From: Pseudomonas sp. W4I3
GTDB lineage: Bacteria > Pseudomonadota > Gammaproteobacteria > Pseudomonadales > Pseudomonadaceae
Direction: 5' to 3'
NCBI RefSeq assembly: GCF_030816195.1
Contig: NZ_JAUSXS010000001.1
Coordinates: 3,123,501 to 3,187,500, forward strand
Length of the DNA stretch: 64,000 bases
Within the stretch, counting starts at the first letter, position 1. Every line of letters starts with the position of its first letter. The position numbers and the translations under genes were made by a program. A model generated the notes under the pieces. It was given only the letters and a program-made list of their open reading frames with translations. It was not told the origin of the DNA and searched no databases. Shown piece after piece: positions 38,601-46,457 of this stretch.

Positions 38601-40529
38601 GACAGCATCACCGTGGTCGGCGTCGGCGACATGGCCGGTGACGTGTTCGGTAACGGCTTGCTGATGTCCGACAAGCTGCAACTGGTCGCGGCCTTCAACC
38701 ACCTGCACATCTTCATCGACCCGAACCCGAACCCGGCGACCAGCTTCGTCGAGCGCCAGCGCATGTTCGAACTGCCGCGTTCGGCCTGGACCGACTACGA
38801 CACCAGCATCATGTCCGAAGGCGGCGGTATCTTCTCGCGCAGCGCGAAGAGCATTGCCATCTCGCCACAGATGAAAGAACGCTTCGACATCCAGGCCGAC
38901 AAGCTGACCCCGACCGAACTGCTCAACGCCTTGCTCAAGGCGCCAGTGGATCTGTTGTGGAACGGCGGCATCGGTACCTACGTCAAGGCCAGCACCGAAA
39001 GCCACGCCGATGTAGGCGACAAGGCCAACGACGCGCTGCGCGTCAACGGCAACGAGCTGCGCTGCAAGGTGGTGGGCGAGGGCGGTAACCTGGGCATGAC
39101 CCAACTGGGTCGTGTGGAATTCGGCCTCAATGGCGGCGGTTCCAACACCGACTTCATCGACAACGCCGGTGGCGTGGACTGCTCCGACCACGAAGTGAAC
39201 ATCAAGATCCTGCTCAACGAAGTGGTGCAGGCCGGTGACATGACCGACAAGCAACGCAACCAGTTGCTGGCGAGCATGACCGACGAAGTCGGCAACCTGG
39301 TGTTGGGCAACAACTACAAGCAAACGCAGGCCCTGTCCCTGGCCGCGCGCAAGGCTTACGAGCGCGCTGCCGAGTACAAACGCCTGATGAGCGACCTGGA
39401 AGGCCGTGGCAAGCTGGACCGCGCCATCGAGTACCTGCCGACCGAGGAGCAGCTCACCGAGCGCGCCGCGAATGGCAAGGGCCTGACGCGTCCAGAGCTG
39501 TCGGTGTTGATTTCCTACAGCAAGATCGACCTCAAGGAAGCGCTGCTCAAGTCCCAGGTACCGGATGACGAGTACCTGACCCGTGACATGGAGACCGCGT
39601 TCCCGCCGAGCCTGGTGGCCAAGTTCTCCGAAGCCATGCGTCGCCATCGTCTCAAGCGCGAAATCGTCAGCACCCAGATCGCCAACGACCTGGTCAACCA
39701 CATGGGCATCACCTTCGTTCAACGACTCAAAGAGTCGACCGGCATGAGCCCGGCGAACGTTGCGGGCGCCTACGTGATCGTGCGCGACATCTTCCACCTC
39801 CCGCACTGGTTCCGTCAGATCGAAGCCCTGGACCACCAGGTTTCGGCCGACGTGCAACTGGAGCTGATGGACGAACTGATGCGCCTGGGCCGTCGCGCCA
39901 CGCGCTGGTTCCTGCGCAGCCGTCGCAACGAGCAGGACGCCGGGCGTGACACTGCGCACTTCGGTCCGCACCTGGCGGCGCTGGGTCTCAAGCTCGACGA
40001 ACTGCTGGAAGGCCCGACGCGTGAAGGCTGGCAGAACCGTTACCAGGCCTACACCCAGGCCGGCGTACCGGAGTTGTTGGCGCGCATGGTTGCAGGTACT
40101 ACGCACCTGTACACCCTGCTGCCGATTATCGAAGCCGCCGACGTGACCGGGCATGACGCCGCTGAAGTGGCCAAGGCCTACTTCGCCGTCGGCAGCGCCC
40201 TGGACCTGCCGTGGTACCTGCAGCAGATCAGCGACCTGCCGGTGGCCAACAACTGGCAGGCCCAGGCCCGCGAAGCCTTCCGCGACGACGTGGACTGGCA
40301 GCAACGGGCGATCACCATTGCGGTACTGCAAATGGCCGACGCGCCACAAGACATGGAAGCCCGCGTGGCCCTGTGGCTTGAGCAGCACCAGGACATGGCT
40401 GATCGCTGGCGCGCCATGATGGTGGAAATTCGTGCTGCGGTTGGCACGGACTACGCCATGTATGCGGTGGCCAACCGGGAGCTGCTGGACCTGGCGTTGA
40501 GCGGTCAGTCGGTGTTGCAACCGGCTTGA
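35661..40529 (+). CDS. gdhB: NAD-dependent glutamate dehydrogenase, large (180-kDa) type
   Basis: 1622 residues, the size of the L_180 NAD-GDH family. It oxidatively deaminates glutamate to 2-oxoglutarate, feeding amino-acid carbon to the TCA cycle. Long N-terminal regulatory/ACT-like regions occupy the first 700 residues. The catalytic core at about 810-1180 contains [20 protein letters not shown], the substrate lysine region VPVGAKGGF, the NAD-binding [14 protein letters not shown] and [11 protein letters not shown]. The ATG follows GGAG. Single-gene unit followed by a REPIN. It is allosterically regulated in other Pseudomonas. Confidence 0.96.
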   Translation: [1622 protein letters not shown]

Positions 40530-40547
40530 TGCTTGGGCAGTAACCAT

Positions 40548-40633
40548 GTGGGAGGGGGCTTGCTCCCGATAGCGGTAGGTCAGTCATGTAGTGGTGACTG
40601 ACACACTGCTATCGGGAGCAAGCCCCCTCCCAC
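40548..40633. repeat. REPIN
   Basis: Inverted REP pair directly after the gdhB stop (GTGGGAGGGGGCTTGCTCCC ... GGGAGCAAGCCCCCTCCCAC). Confidence 0.88.
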
Positions 40634-40652
40634 ATTTGGCTCGGCATTTATT

Positions 40653-40685
40653 CTGATCGTTCCCACGCAGCGAGGGAACGATCAG
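40653..40685. repeat. Perfect hairpin between convergent genes
   Basis: 12-bp perfect stem CTGATCGTTCCC / GGGAACGATCAG with a 9-base loop, related to the repeat at about 6640. It could act as a terminator between gdhB and the GntR gene, but it lacks a T tract. Confidence 0.55.
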
Positions 40686-40686
40686 C

Positions 40687-41373
40687 TCAAGGGTGTTTGA
40701 GCAATTTGCTTTCCAAGTGATCCAGGTGCTGGGTCATCAAGCTCACCACCGTACTCATATCCCGCTGCTCAATCGCATCCACAATCGCCACATGCTCCTG
40801 CCACGCGCAATACGTGCAGGCTTTCGCTTCATATTGGGCAATCACCAATGACGTCAGCGGCACCAGGCTGTTGAGGAACTGTGCCAACGGGCCATTTCCG
40901 GCGATGGCGGCCAACAGCAGGTGAAACTCCCCCGACAAACGAATCGCCGGCCCGCGCTGGTCGCGCTCGATGCATTCGCGTTCGCGGCTGATCAATTCCC
41001 GTAGCTGGCGCACCTGTGCGCCGGTCGCCTGCGCGCACGCCAGTTGCACCACGGTGATTTCGGTCATGCGCCGCGCTTCGAGAATCTGCCGAGTCTGCTG
41101 GGCATCCGGCGCCGCCACTTGGGCGCGTTGGTTGGGGCGCAGGATCACCACTTGCTGGTGGGACAGTTTGGCCAGCACGCGACGAATCACACTGCGGCTT
41201 ACGCCAAAGGTCTCACCCAGGCTTTCTTCGGTGAAGCGGCTGGCCGGGGCGATGCGCTGTTCGAGTATCGCATCGAACAGGCGAGGGTAGATGTCATCGA
41301 CCGAAGGCTTCTTGCCCGCCACCAGGCGCAGTGCGGGGAGGATAGGGTTGCGTTGCAGCGCGGGAGCGTTCAT
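40687..41373 (-). CDS. GntR-family regulator, FCD subfamily
   Basis: 228 residues. The winged helix is at about 28-85 (RFTEESLGETFGVSRSVIRR recognition region), followed by an all-helical FCD ligand domain (about 95-215) with the metal/ligand-coordinating histidines in GEFHLLLA and QHLDHLE. GntR/FCD proteins bind small acids or amino acids to control catabolic genes. The ATG at 41373 is preceded by GGAG. It lies in the same orientation as a second, frameshifted GntR gene and dctA, so it may regulate dicarboxylate-related uptake; that link is inferred only from position. Confidence 0.88.
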   Translation of the reverse strand: MNAPALQRNPILPALRLVAGKKPSVDDIYPRLFDAILEQRIAPASRFTEESLGETFGVSRSVIRRVLAKLSHQQVVILRPNQRAQVAAPDAQQTRQILEARRMTEITVVQLACAQATGAQVRQLRELISRERECIERDQRGPAIRLSGEFHLLLAAIAGNGPLAQFLNSLVPLTSLVIAQYEAKACTYCAWQEHVAIVDAIEQRDMSTVVSLMTQHLDHLESKLLKHP

Positions 41374-41390
41374 GGCCGTTCTCCAAGATA

Positions 41391-42094
41391 TCAACTGCCC
41401 AGATGGTCGTCCGGGATGTTCAAGCGAATGCCCATGCGCAGGCCTTCCTGCAGGATGTGCCGACGCATTTCGGCACTGGCCAGGGCGCTGTTCTTGTTGC
41501 GGATGGCGCGTACCACCGCCTCGTTTTCGCGCAGGCGCTCGGCCAGATGCTCAGGGGAATTGCGCAGCACCTGGGCGCTTTGCTTGAGCGCGTTGCTGGT
41601 TTGTTGCACCACGTTCTGGAAGATCGGGTTGGAGGTTAGGGCGAACAGTTCTTCGTGAAAGTCGATATAGGCGTTCATGCCGGCTTCGGCATCCTCGGCC
41701 TCGAGGGCTTCGCGCATGTCCATCAGGGTCAGGCGCAGTTGGCCGATCTCCTTGCTGCTGATGGACTGGGCGACCAGGCCGACGATGAAGGGTTCGAGGG
41801 TGTAGCGCAGCTGCAGGATGTCTTCCAGGCTGGCGTCCGCCACGGCGTCGCTCGACTGCGGCTCGCTGATGCTAGTTTCCAGCACCACCACGCCTTTGCC
41901 AGGCATGGAACGCACCAGGCCCAGGGTCTCCAGCACAATCACCGCTTCGCGCAGGCTCGGCCGGCGCTGATGCCCAGCTGTTCGGCCAGTTCACGCTGGC
42001 CGGGGAGCATTTCGCCACGCCGCCACTGGCCACGCGCCAGGGCGGCGCGCAGTTTTTCTACCACTGAATTGACGACGGTCGAGGTGCTGATCAC
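41391..42094 (-). pseudogene. GntR/FCD regulator with a two-base frameshift in the HTH
   Basis: The N-terminal winged helix starts at the GTG at 42094 (ISTSTVVNSVVEKLRAALAR, then ELAEQLGIS). The remainder (REAVIVLETLGLVRSMPGKG and the FCD domain with DFHEELFALTSNPIF) is in another frame. The break is at about 41962-41967, where two extra bases (GC) interrupt what should read GIS-RPSLREA. Without them the protein would be 233 residues, the usual size. Adjacent to dctA, so it is plausibly the original local regulator. Real mutation or sequence error; the ligand domain remains intact. Confidence 0.78.
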
Positions 42095-42151
42095 GTCTCA
42101 TGCACTCCTTAAAATTGCGAACACGCTAGTCAAGCTGTTGAAGATCAAAGT

Positions 42152-42173
42152 GTGGGAGCAAGCCCCCTCCCAC
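42152..42173. repeat. Single short REP palindrome
   Basis: GTGGGAGCAAGCCCCCTCCCAC, a compact REP-derived hairpin between dctA and the GntR pseudogene. Confidence 0.75.
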
Positions 42174-42190
42174 ATTGATCTATGCCATTT

Positions 42191-43501
42191 TCAGAACTCC
42201 TGATGCGCCGGCACCACCGGCTTCTTGGCCTGGAAGGCATAGCCTTGCTGGCCGTCCAGCACCTTGTTGGCGCGCTGGATATCGATGTCTTTTTCCCAGC
42301 GGGCAATGGCCACGGTGGCGACGCAGTTGCCGATCAGGTTGGTCAGGGCTCGACCAATCCCCATGAACCAATCCACCGCCAGTACCAGCACCAGGCCGAC
42401 CACTGGAATCGCCGGGATCGCCGTGAGCGTTGCCGCCAGAATCACCAGCGCCGAGCCCGGAATACCGTGTGCACCTTTGGAGGTGATCAACGATACCAGC
42501 AGGATGGTCAGCAAGTCGGTCATCGACAGCGGGGTACCGGTCGCATTGGCGATAAAGACGATGGCCAGGGTCAGGTAGATCGAGAAACCATCGAGGTTGA
42601 ACGAGTAGCCGGTGGGGATCACCAAGCCAACGGTGGAGCTGCCGATGCCCAGATGCTCGAGCTTGCGCATGATCTGCGGCAGCACCGCGTCGGAGGAAGC
42701 CGTGCCCATCACGATCAGCAGCTCTTCACGCAGGTACTTGAGCAGCGGCAGCATGCGCAGGCCGGACAGGCGCATCACTAGGCCCAGGATCAGGCCGACG
42801 AAGGCAAAGCAGGTCAGGTAGAACAGGCCCACCAGGCTGCCCAGGTGTTGCAGGGAGTCCAGGCCGTAGGTGCTGGTGGTGAACGCGATGGCGCCGAACA
42901 CGCCGATCGGCGCCAGGCGCACGATCATGCCCATGATGCGAAAGATCACATGGCTCAGTTCGTTGATCAGCCGCGAAATGCCCGAAGCCGCTTCACCCAC
43001 CAGGTTCAGCGCGCTGCCGAACAGTACGGAGAACAACAGCACCTGCAGCACGTTGTTGTCGGCAAAGGCACCGATCACCGAGTTGGGGATCAGCTCCATC
43101 AGAAACTGGCTGGTACCGCGGATGTGTTGGCCCTTGTCGGCCAGTTCATTCAGGCCGGCGGAGGAGAGCTGTTCCAGGTGGATGTTAGCGCCGCTGCCGA
43201 TGCCGGTGCTGAAGGCCATGATCAGGCCGAGCACCAGAGCGACGGTGGTCAGTACTTCAAAGTAGATCACTGACTTCAGGCCAATGCGCCCGACTTTCTT
43301 CAAGTCGCCGGCGCCGGAAATGCCGCTGACCACCACGCAAAACACGATCAGGCCGATCAACATTTTGATCAGCTTGATAAAGCCGTCACCCAGGGGTTTG
43401 AGTTGCGAGGAGAATTCGGGAAGGGCCAGGCCGCAAATGACGCCTAGCATCAGGCCAATCACGACTTGCAGGAAAATCGAACGCGAGCACCATCTGAGCA
43501 T
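42191..43501 (-). CDS. dctA: C4-dicarboxylate:cation symporter DctA
   Basis: 436 residues of the DAACS (glutamate/dicarboxylate) family, importing succinate, fumarate and malate with cations. Multiple membrane helices, the serine-rich re-entrant motif region (MGTASSDAVLPQIMRKLEHL, about 277-296), the substrate-site block PTGYSFNLDGFSIYLTLAIV and the second hairpin SKGAHGIPGSALVILAATL are present. Length matches DctA of other pseudomonads (about 440). I found no sigma54 -24/-12 element in the 231 bases upstream, although several dctA promoters use it. Confidence 0.94.
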   Translation of the reverse strand: MLRWCSRSIFLQVVIGLMLGVICGLALPEFSSQLKPLGDGFIKLIKMLIGLIVFCVVVSGISGAGDLKKVGRIGLKSVIYFEVLTTVALVLGLIMAFSTGIGSGANIHLEQLSSAGLNELADKGQHIRGTSQFLMELIPNSVIGAFADNNVLQVLLFSVLFGSALNLVGEAASGISRLINELSHVIFRIMGMIVRLAPIGVFGAIAFTTSTYGLDSLQHLGSLVGLFYLTCFAFVGLILGLVMRLSGLRMLPLLKYLREELLIVMGTASSDAVLPQIMRKLEHLGIGSSTVGLVIPTGYSFNLDGFSIYLTLAIVFIANATGTPLSMTDLLTILLVSLITSKGAHGIPGSALVILAATLTAIPAIPVVGLVLVLAVDWFMGIGRALTNLIGNCVATVAIARWEKDIDIQRANKVLDGQQGYAFQAKKPVVPAHQEF

Positions 43502-43732
43502 GGGAAGGATCTCTATTCGGTGCCCTGGTGGTTCCAGGGCTTAATTGTTGTGGTCTTACCGGTAAGTCCAGTGCCGGGCCAGTCTACGCTCGGTTTTTTT
43601 CAAACTACAAGCAAATATTCGGTGGCTGATGGGCCCCGGTCTGACCAGTGGGTCGGCAAGTGCGATGCTTGAGCGGTTGGCGGGGCAGAATTTTTTTTGC
43701 GTATCATCCGTGCTCGGTACGCGAGGTGACAG

Positions 43733-44362
43733 ATGGACCCAACAGGACTGACAACGGACGACGCCGGGCGCACCCATTGCGCCTGGCGCAACGCCGCGCC
43801 GCAATATCCCCATTACCACGACCATGAATGGGGCGTGCCCGTGGCAGACGATATCCAGTTGTACGAGAAGATCTGCCTGGAAGGTTTTCAGGCGGGGATG
43901 GCGTGGATCACCATTTTGCGCAAGCGCGAGCAGTTTCGGCAGGCATTCGACGGTTTTGATTTTCACAAGGTGGCGCAGTATGGCGAGGCGGATATCGAGC
44001 TCTTGATGAACGACCCCGGTATCGTGCGCAACCGGGCGAAGATCGTTTCCACCGTCAACAACGCACGCCGGGCCTGCGAACTGGTGAGCGAGACCGGTTC
44101 GCTGGCGCGTTGGCTGTGGTCGTTCGAGCCCGGCCCACACGAGCGCCCGGCCGTGGTGGACATGGCTTACTGGAAGGCCAACCCGACGTCGGCGGCCTCG
44201 GTGCGGTTATCCAGGGCCCTGAAGAAACGTGGCTGGACCTTTGTCGGCCCGACCACGATGTATGCGCTGATGCAGGCGATGGGGATGGTCAATGATCACC
44301 TGCAGGGTTGCGTCTGTCGTGAGCGTATCGACGCGCTGCGCGACCAATTCCAACGACCCTGA
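43733..44362 (+). CDS. tag: DNA-3-methyladenine glycosylase I
   Basis: 209 residues, co-linear with E. coli Tag: zinc-ligand Cys in THCAWRN, then YHDHEWGVP with the conserved His/Glu, EGFQAGMAWITILRKRE (helix-hairpin region with catalytic Glu), KKRGWTFVGPTTMYALMQA and the C-terminal zinc-ligand block VNDHLQGCVCR. It excises 3-methyladenine from alkylated DNA. The gene is divergent from dctA and ends convergent with the DUF1624 gene. Confidence 0.95.
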   Translation: MDPTGLTTDDAGRTHCAWRNAAPQYPHYHDHEWGVPVADDIQLYEKICLEGFQAGMAWITILRKREQFRQAFDGFDFHKVAQYGEADIELLMNDPGIVRNRAKIVSTVNNARRACELVSETGSLARWLWSFEPGPHERPAVVDMAYWKANPTSAASVRLSRALKKRGWTFVGPTTMYALMQAMGMVNDHLQGCVCRERIDALRDQFQRP

Positions 44363-44385
44363 GTCATTGAGCGCACGCCGATGTG

Positions 44386-45540
44386 TCAGAGGTATTTGAG
44401 CCAGGTGATATCCCTGCGCCGCGCCTTCAATCCGGCAAACCAGCGCACCGGCAGGTACAGCGCCAGCGGCAGCGCCAACGCGGCCAGCCATACGGTGCCA
44501 ATGCTGTCGAAGCCCAAGTAATTGCCATGATTAAGCCCGAACACGGCGACAGCCGCGACATACAGGATTTTCAGGACATACAGGTGTAGCAGGTAAAAAA
44601 ACATCGGCGCCGCGCCAAATACCGCGAGCACGCTGATCCAGCGTTTCTGCCCGGCGCGTTCGAACGCCAGCAACAACAACAGGCCAATGCCCGATGTCAG
44701 CGCCAGGAACAACAGCGAAGGCGGGTATTTGGTGATGTTGAAGAAGCTCATGCCTGTCTGCACGGCGCTTTCATAGGCGTGCCAAGGTTTTTCGCCATAC
44801 CCGTTGGCCACCCGCAACAGTACGAAACCCAGGAGCGCGCCTGCACCCGCCAGCAGCAAATAACGCTGGCGCACGGCGGGCAGCGCGGCATTCGCAAACC
44901 ACGGCCCGAGGCCGTAGCCCAGGGCAATCACGCCGACCCACGGCAGCACCGGGTAAGTCACGCGCAGGCGCAGGCTGTCTGACACCTCGATCCAACTGCG
45001 CTCATGCAGGATCGACCACACAACCTGCAGTGCCGAACCGGGTGCGAAATGCACGCCGTCTAGCAGGTTATGCCCGGCAATGATCGCCAGTGCCAAGGTG
45101 GTCAGCAGCGGGCGCGACAACCACACCAGCGCGGCGAGGGCGATCATGCTGACCCCAATCGCCCAGATCACTTGCAGGTAAATCACGCTGGGCGGCAACT
45201 GGAAAGTCCAGGCGAGGTTGACCAAGGTGAACTCCAACGCCACCAGAAACAGCCCGCGCTTGAATAAAAATGCCGACACCGCGCGTCGACTTTGGTATTT
45301 CTGACCATACAGCCAGGCCGACAAACCGGTGAGCAGCACAAACACCGGTGCGCAAAGATGGGCGAGGGTGCGGCTGAAAAACAGCGCCGGCTCGGTGGTG
45401 TCGATGCTCATCGGGTCGCTCACCTGGCGGTGCAGCAGGAACGTCTCGCGTACGTGGTCGAGCAGCATGAACAGGATCACCAGGCCGCGCAGGGCGTCGA
45501 TGGAAAGCAGGCGAGGGCGTAGCGCAACAGCATCAGTCAC
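44386..45540 (-). CDS. DUF1624-type membrane protein (heparan-N-acetyltransferase-like)
   Basis: 384 residues with about ten membrane helices. The N-terminal SIDALRGLVILFMLLDHVRE carries the conserved RG and the Asp-His of the DUF1624/YeiB family, whose members transfer acyl groups to sugars or cell-wall components across the membrane. Substrate unknown. Divergent from the DUF924 gene with 95 bp between starts, where a near-perfect Zur-box core lies. Confidence 0.85.
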   Translation of the reverse strand: MTDAVALRPRLLSIDALRGLVILFMLLDHVRETFLLHRQVSDPMSIDTTEPALFFSRTLAHLCAPVFVLLTGLSAWLYGQKYQSRRAVSAFLFKRGLFLVALEFTLVNLAWTFQLPPSVIYLQVIWAIGVSMIALAALVWLSRPLLTTLALAIIAGHNLLDGVHFAPGSALQVVWSILHERSWIEVSDSLRLRVTYPVLPWVGVIALGYGLGPWFANAALPAVRQRYLLLAGAGALLGFVLLRVANGYGEKPWHAYESAVQTGMSFFNITKYPPSLLFLALTSGIGLLLLLAFERAGQKRWISVLAVFGAAPMFFYLLHLYVLKILYVAAVAVFGLNHGNYLGFDSIGTVWLAALALPLALYLPVRWFAGLKARRRDITWLKYL

Positions 45541-45574
45541 GGGGTCGGTTCACAAGGTCGGGCGAAAAATTAGC

Positions 45575-45587
45575 GTTATCCTATAAC
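45575..45587. promoter_or_regulatory. Zur-box-like palindrome
   Basis: GTTATCCTATAAC matches the core GTTATANTATAAC of gammaproteobacterial Zur boxes at 12 of 13 positions. It sits between divergent genes, 35 bp upstream of the DUF1624 start and 49 bp upstream of DUF924. Eye match only. Confidence 0.4.
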
Positions 45588-45635
45588 ATTAATCGACAGT
45601 TTGCCGCGCCGCGAAGCGAACTTATTGGAGGCACC

Positions 45636-46187
45636 ATGACACCCGCAGACACACCCTCGGCCGAAGCCGTCATCGAATTCTGGAAACAGGCGGGCCCAAA
45701 GCGCTGGTTCGCCAAGGACGACAGGTTCGACACGCTGTTTCGCGACACTTTCTATACCGCCCACCTGCAAGCGGCGCGGCGTGAACTGGAGGATTGGCTG
45801 GAGTCGCCCTATGGCGCGTTGGCCCTATTGATTCTGCTGGACCAGTACCCGCGCAACGCGTTCCGCGGCACGGCGCACATGTTCGCCACCGACCCGCTGG
45901 CGCGCCTGTATGCACGACGGATGGTGGACGCCGGGTTGGACGCCTTGATCGAACCCGAGCTGCGCGCGTTTTGTTACCTGCCGTTCGAGCACTCGGAAGA
46001 CCTTGAGGACCAGCAGCGCTCCATTGCGCTTAACCAGCTTCTGGATGCCAGCACCTACCACTGGGCCAAGGAACACGCCCGGATCATCGAGCGGTTTGGG
46101 CGGTTTCCCCATCGCAATGCGGTGTTGGGGAGGGAGACCATACCGGCGGAGCAGATTTTTTTGGATGAGGGAGGCTTCGCGGGATAG
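45636..46187 (+). CDS. DUF924-family protein
   Basis: 183 residues matching the DUF924 pattern: VIEFWKQAGPKRWFAKDDRF at the start, LILLDQYPRNAFRGTAHMFA in the middle, CYLPFEHSEDLEDQQRSI and the final FPHRNAVLGRETIPAEQIFL. The family is all-helical and TPR-like, of unknown biochemical role. The ATG is preceded by GGAGG. Divergent from the DUF1624 gene; last GC-rich gene before the AT-rich island. Confidence 0.92.
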   Translation: MTPADTPSAEAVIEFWKQAGPKRWFAKDDRFDTLFRDTFYTAHLQAARRELEDWLESPYGALALLILLDQYPRNAFRGTAHMFATDPLARLYARRMVDAGLDALIEPELRAFCYLPFEHSEDLEDQQRSIALNQLLDASTYHWAKEHARIIERFGRFPHRNAVLGRETIPAEQIFLDEGGFAG

Positions 46188-46457
46188 ATGCCTCAGGACG
46201 CGTTGGTGAGTTTTGCCTTATCAGCGCGATCGGTTGCACCTAAATAGCCATGACTTCGGGGAGCATAGCTTCTGGAGAGGCAGCGTTTTGAACGTATTAT
46301 GGAACTTCGCCTATCACCATGAAGGTTCCCTTTGTTACTTGAGGAATTTGCCTACATGATTTTGAGTGGGGTCCTATAACTGGCCTCCTTGTAAATGTTT
46401 TCTTCGTGTTCAAGTATTACTACTGACTCGTCATCCTCGACATGGATAGGTAGATGC
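46188..46457. promoter_or_regulatory. Leader region of the AT-rich island
   Basis: 270 bases without a recognisable gene. Composition shifts from GC-rich to AT-rich here. It probably contains the promoter of the five-gene cluster; TTGAAC near 46286 with a weakly matching -10 region about 18 bp later is the only candidate I see. Confidence 0.35.

Noticed and set aside
37296..40547. 1083-codon open frame on the minus strand inside gdhB
   Set aside because: Same antisense artefact; gdhB on the plus strand is unambiguous.
43502..43732. Sigma54 promoter for dctA
   Set aside because: Expected from other dctA genes, but I found no correctly spaced -24/-12 on the minus strand; the one GC-N10-CC match (about 43522) lies too close to the start and matches poorly.
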